Origin: Helicobacteraceae bacterium
GTDB lineage: Bacteria > Campylobacterota > Campylobacteria > Campylobacterales > SZUA-545
Assembly: GCA_031273735.1 (NCBI GenBank)
Contig: JAISRI010000199.1
Location: 1 to 8,301, forward strand
DNA: 8,301 nt
Direction: 5' to 3'
Part shown: positions 5,648-8,301 of the stretch, piece after piece
Layout of the letters: every line of letters begins with the position of its first letter
How positions within the stretch are numbered: the first letter of the stretch is position 1
Translations under genes and position numbers: made by a program
The notes under the pieces: model-generated
Told to the model about the DNA's origin: nothing
What the model saw: the letters and a program-made list of their open reading frames with translations, nothing else
Databases searched by the model: none

Positions 5648-6688
5648 TTAAACGCGCATATACCAACTGCCTCGCGTCGATCCGTATTTTGTTAATAGTT
5701 TCATTTTAACTAGCTTTTGAATATGTTTCTTTACAGTGTGTAAATTAGCCTCTAAAAACTTTGCTATCTCTCTTGTAGTTAGCCTGTCATTTTCGTCAAA
5801 AAGACTAATAATTTTATCCGATAGAGGCGATAGGGAAAAATGACTATAATCAATTTTTGCTTCCAAATGTCTTTTTTGCTTCTGCAACGTTCTGAGAAAA
5901 AAGGTAAGCCACTCCGTATAGTCCGGCTTATTTTTGAAGGTTCCTTGCGTCTGTCTTAACACTTTGTAATAACCCTCCTTATTGTTTTCAATAATTGCCT
6001 CAATCGAGCTATAGGGGACATATAAATAACCGCTTTTTAATAATAGTAGCGTCGTTAAAATTCGTGAAAGTCGCCCGTTGCCGTCTTGAAACGGGTGAAT
6101 TGCTAAAAACCAAACGACGAATAGTCCAATTACAAGTAAAGGGTGTAAAAATCCGTCGTTAAGCTGCAATCGCGTCCATTCGATAAGTTCCGACGTCTCT
6201 CGCGGCGTATCAAACGGACTAGCCGTTTCAAAAATAACGCCGATTTCGCGTCCATTTTGATCGTATGCGCAAACGAAATTATCGAATTTTTTATACGACC
6301 CGCGGTGATACTCGTCCTTATCTGTAAATGAAAGCAGAATTTGATGAAATTGTTTAATATAATTTTCTGAAAAAACTATAACTTCGTAATGGTCGAAGAT
6401 TGTTTCCATAAGTTTAGCGTATCCTGCGACCTCTTGTTCGTCTCGCGACGAAAAAGAGCGCGTTTCTACGCGATCAAAGAGCGCGTCGATCTCTTTATTG
6501 GTTAATTTATTGCCCTCGATTCGGTTGGACGATCCTACGCTTTCGATCGTAGCGACTTTCTTCAGCGATTTTAGGCGCTCTACCGATAGATTTTTGCTTG
6601 CTTTCCATGCGCCGTTAAACGCGTCTATTTCGGCGATCATAGTTAGTATTTGCGGCGTAATAATAATAGAGCTAGCGTCAATAGTCAT
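5648..6688 (-). CDS. Class II Fic-domain AMP-transferase with C-terminal winged helix
   Basis: This 346-residue Fic protein would transfer AMP, or another nucleotide monophosphate, to protein hydroxyl groups. The active-site motif HPFQDGNGRLSR spans 198-209. The N-terminal inhibitory motif [S/T]xxxE[G/N] is present as SNRIEG (54-59, E58), making it a class II (self-inhibited) Fic. A Fic N-terminal helical domain covers about residues 1-90. Residues from about 285 form a winged-helix-like segment (LTTREIAKFL...TVKKHIQKLVKMKLL), typical of Fic proteins that also bind DNA. Such proteins are usually stand-alone and of unknown target. Nothing ties it to sugar synthesis, and it sits in opposite orientation between sugar genes, suggesting insertion. 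The start has a TACAAT 5 nt upstream and no RBS. The TATCTAAT repeats overlapping its start could be an autoregulatory operator. Codon composition is more AT-rich than the flanking genes, by eye. Confidence 0.9.
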   Translation of the reverse strand: MTIDASSIIITPQILTMIAEIDAFNGAWKASKNLSVERLKSLKKVATIESVGSSNRIEGNKLTNKEIDALFDRVETRSFSSRDEQEVAGYAKLMETIFDHYEVIVFSENYIKQFHQILLSFTDKDEYHRGSYKKFDNFVCAYDQNGREIGVIFETASPFDTPRETSELIEWTRLQLNDGFLHPLLVIGLFVVWFLAIHPFQDGNGRLSRILTTLLLLKSGYLYVPYSSIEAIIENNKEGYYKVLRQTQGTFKNKPDYTEWLTFFLRTLQKQKRHLEAKIDYSHFSLSPLSDKIISLFDENDRLTTREIAKFLEANLHTVKKHIQKLVKMKLLTKYGSTRGSWYMRV

Positions 6689-6726
6689 ATCTAATTGTAT
6701 CTAATAATATCTAATTCGTATCTGAA
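6688..6726. repeat. Tandem TATCTAAT repeats in the fic / YerE-like divergent promoter
   Basis: TATCTAAT occurs at 6688-6695, 6698-6705 and 6708-6715, with a degenerate fourth copy TATCTGAA at 6719-6726. Unit starts are 10, 10 and 11 bp apart, about one helical turn, so all copies face the same side of DNA. The first copy overlaps the fic start codon (6686-6688) and the array covers the fic -10 and spacer. This looks like an operator; the adjacent winged-helix Fic protein is the obvious, untested, candidate ligand. Confidence 0.6.
6694..6699 (-). promoter_or_regulatory. TACAAT box 5 nt before the fic ATG
   Basis: On the minus strand GATACAAT is followed by TAGAT and the ATG, again leaving 5 nt and no RBS. 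The hexamer lies between the first two TATCTAAT repeats, so a bound protein would block it. The -35 window (17-bp spacer) is 6717-6722. Confidence 0.5.
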
Positions 6727-6739
6727 AAGGTCTTGATGA

Positions 6740-6745
6740 TACAAT
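6740..6745 (+). promoter_or_regulatory. Extended -10 (TGATACAAT) 6 nt before the YerE-like ATG
   Basis: TGATACAAT (6737-6745) matches an extended -10 element (TGnTAnnnT) and ends 6 nt before ATG 6752, implying a leaderless mRNA. AAAAGG at 6725-6730 is too far (21 nt) to serve as RBS. Its -35 window is also 6717-6722, the same bases as for fic on the other strand. Confidence 0.6.
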
Positions 6746-6751
6746 AGCGCC

Positions 6752-8296
6752 ATGTTAGTCGCCGATTATATAGTTGAATATCTCGCAAGAAAGGGCGTTA
6801 AGAGAGCCTACGGCTATCCGGGTTCGCTCGCGGGCTTTGTAATGGACGCGCTTCGCAAACGCTCGGATTTGATCGCAAATCGCCTCTTATATACGGAACA
6901 ATCTTGCGGTTTTGCCGCAATTGGCGATTCTTTAGTTAGCGGCAACCCCGCGCTGTGTTGGGCAACTTCGGGACCTGGCGCGACTAACCTTGTTACGCCG
7001 ATTGCCAACGCATGGCTTGATAGCGTTCCCGTGATCTTTTTGACGGCCAACGTGCATAGCGCCGACTCGCGCGAAGCGATCGGTTGCGCGGCTTTGCGGC
7101 AAAACGGCAACCAGGAACTGGATATTGTTTCTATCGTCGCGCCGATCACAAAGTTTGCCGCTAGAATCGACGATCCCGCTAAGCTCTGCCAAATACTTGA
7201 TCAAGCGTGGGAATCGGCGACCTCCGGGCGAAAAGCGCCCGTTTTGATCGACCTGCCGATTGATATTTCACGAAGCGAAACAAAAGCGAGTTTTACCTCG
7301 ATCGCGCCGAAAATCCGCAAACATTCGCAAGCGCTCCAAACGATCGAAGCGGCGATTGCGGCGGCTAAAGCGCCGCTGATTATCGCGGGAGCGGGCATTC
7401 GTCAGGCGGGCGTTTCGACCGCGTTTTGCGCGTGGCTAACCGAGCGGGCGCGTCGCTATCCTAATTTGAAGGTTGTCGTTTCGTTGAGCGCCAAAGATTT
7501 AGCGGCGCAAACGCGAAGCGAGGGCGTTTTAGGCGTTTGGGGCAACGAAACGGCAAACGAGGCGCTTAAAAACGCCGATACCGTAATCGCGATAGGAGAT
7601 CGTCTGTCAAATAGGCAGTTAGCCGCTTTTGGCGGCGCGCTTTCTTGCAAAGTTATTCGCGCGGATATCGACGAAGCCGAGTTTTCCAGAAAGGTTACGA
7701 GCGGCGAAACAATCGATCTTTTTTGCGACTTAGCCGATCTTTTTGAGCCAAGCGTCGCAGAGCTGCCAAAGCGCGTTTTTGTTTCCGACGTAGGGCAGAA
7801 TATGTGGAGAGCGGCGCGGGAGCTTACGACGCAAGAGGGCGATCGCGTTCTTTTTAGCGCGGGACTTGGCGCGATGGGCTTTTCTCTGCCCACCGCGATT
7901 GGCGCGTATTACGCCGCGCCCGACGCCGAAATTATCGCGCTTTGCGGCGACGGCGGTTTGCAGATGAGTAGCGAAGAGCTACATTTTATCGCGCAACATC
8001 GTTTGTCAATTACCGCGATCGTATTTAACAACGGCGCGCTTGGGCTGATTCGCGCTTTTCAAGAGCGTAACTTTAGCGGCGAATTTTTCTCAACAACCGC
8101 CGACACGGGTTATCTTTCGCCCGATTGGCGCGCTTTAGCCGCCGCTTATGGTTTGGATTATTATCTCTTTACGCCAAATAAAAACGCGGCGCGAGGCGAT
8201 GAAATAGGCGCGATATTAGCCTTTGCCGCAGAGTTACGAAAAGCCTCTTCGTTGCCTATATTGATCGAAGCTAAAGTAAAACCCGTCTATCCGTAA
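6752..8296 (+). CDS. Acetolactate-synthase-like ThDP enzyme, YerE-type C2 transferase candidate
   Basis: This 514-residue ThDP enzyme of the acetolactate synthase/pyruvate oxidase family has domains in the usual order: N-terminal PYR domain with the cofactor-activating Glu (E49 in YTEQSCGF) and SGPGATN; a central domain with APLIIAGAGI; and a C-terminal PP domain with GDG (399-401) and NN (426-427). It is shorter than biosynthetic IlvB/IlvI (about 550-600 residues), and no small regulatory subunit gene follows in the few bases left. Family members with the RQxGxQExDIV and ITKxA features commonly sit in O-antigen loci. Yersinia YerE, a ThDP flavoprotein, transfers a two-carbon unit from pyruvate to C4 of CDP-3,6-dideoxy-4-keto-glucose, which is exactly the product expected downstream of the RfbH encoded here. 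I therefore infer a YerE-like role; plain acetolactate synthase or another decarboxylase remains possible. Its leaderless promoter is shared back-to-back with fic. Confidence 0.85.
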   Translation: MLVADYIVEYLARKGVKRAYGYPGSLAGFVMDALRKRSDLIANRLLYTEQSCGFAAIGDSLVSGNPALCWATSGPGATNLVTPIANAWLDSVPVIFLTANVHSADSREAIGCAALRQNGNQELDIVSIVAPITKFAARIDDPAKLCQILDQAWESATSGRKAPVLIDLPIDISRSETKASFTSIAPKIRKHSQALQTIEAAIAAAKAPLIIAGAGIRQAGVSTAFCAWLTERARRYPNLKVVVSLSAKDLAAQTRSEGVLGVWGNETANEALKNADTVIAIGDRLSNRQLAAFGGALSCKVIRADIDEAEFSRKVTSGETIDLFCDLADLFEPSVAELPKRVFVSDVGQNMWRAARELTTQEGDRVLFSAGLGAMGFSLPTAIGAYYAAPDAEIIALCGDGGLQMSSEELHFIAQHRLSITAIVFNNGALGLIRAFQERNFSGEFFSTTADTGYLSPDWRALAAAYGLDYYLFTPNKNAARGDEIGAILAFAAELRKASSLPILIEAKVKPVYP

Positions 8297-8301
8297 AATT
8301 A

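Noticed and set aside
6752..8296. Housekeeping acetolactate synthase large subunit for branched amino acids
   Set aside because: The protein is short, no small subunit follows in the remaining bases, and the neighbours are sugar genes. It is kept as an alternative only.
1..8301. tRNA, rRNA, CRISPR array, transposase or integrase
   Set aside because: I saw no cloverleaf, repeat-spacer pattern or recombinase motif on either strand.

Overview
The window looks like part of a surface-polysaccharide (LPS O-antigen, capsule or glycan) locus from a Gram-negative bacterium. Four of the six complete genes match steps of CDP-3,6-dideoxyhexose or branched-chain sugar synthesis. The taxon is uncertain. 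Two long G/C homopolymer tracts of the kind that drive phase variation favour Campylobacterota-like organisms. A strong excess of the octamer GCGATCGC resembles the HIP1 palindrome of cyanobacteria. Neither signal is decisive.

Layout on the + strand: the tail of an upstream gene (2-67); a run of 16 C (76-91); a 1-deoxyxylulose-5-phosphate-synthase-like ThDP enzyme (150-1943) with a run of 10 G inside its coding region; a 305-bp gap that looks decayed; an RmlC-like sugar epimerase (2249-2755); RfbH, the iron-sulfur/PMP CDP-4-keto-6-deoxyglucose 3-dehydrase (2938-4320); a 259-bp gap with inverted repeats; and an RfbG-like CDP-glucose 4,6-dehydratase homologue (4580-5629). A convergent gene follows, a class II Fic AMP-transferase with a C-terminal winged helix (minus strand, 6688-5648). 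Diverging from it is a second ThDP enzyme of the acetolactate-synthase/YerE type (6752-8296).

How they may work together: RfbG would make CDP-4-keto-6-deoxyglucose, RfbH removes the 3-hydroxyl, and a YerE-type enzyme adds a two-carbon unit from pyruvate at C4, as in yersiniose synthesis. The RmlC-like protein could epimerise at C5, as AscE does in CDP-ascarylose synthesis. The DXS-like enzyme would also use pyruvate, but it has lost an arginine that grips the phosphate of glyceraldehyde-3-phosphate, so it may add a C2 unit to another acceptor. Missing from the window are glucose-1-phosphate cytidylyltransferase (RfbF), the E3 reductase partner of RfbH, a final ketoreductase and any glycosyltransferase.

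The main oddities are the two repeat tracts on one gene; loss of the catalytic Tyr in the RfbG homologue; TAYAAT boxes ending 5-6 nt before the ATG of four genes, which suggests leaderless mRNAs; and a helically phased TATCTAAT repeat in the fic/YerE-like divergent promoter. Genes are widely spaced and differ in base composition by eye, so the locus looks assembled piecemeal rather than as one compact operon.
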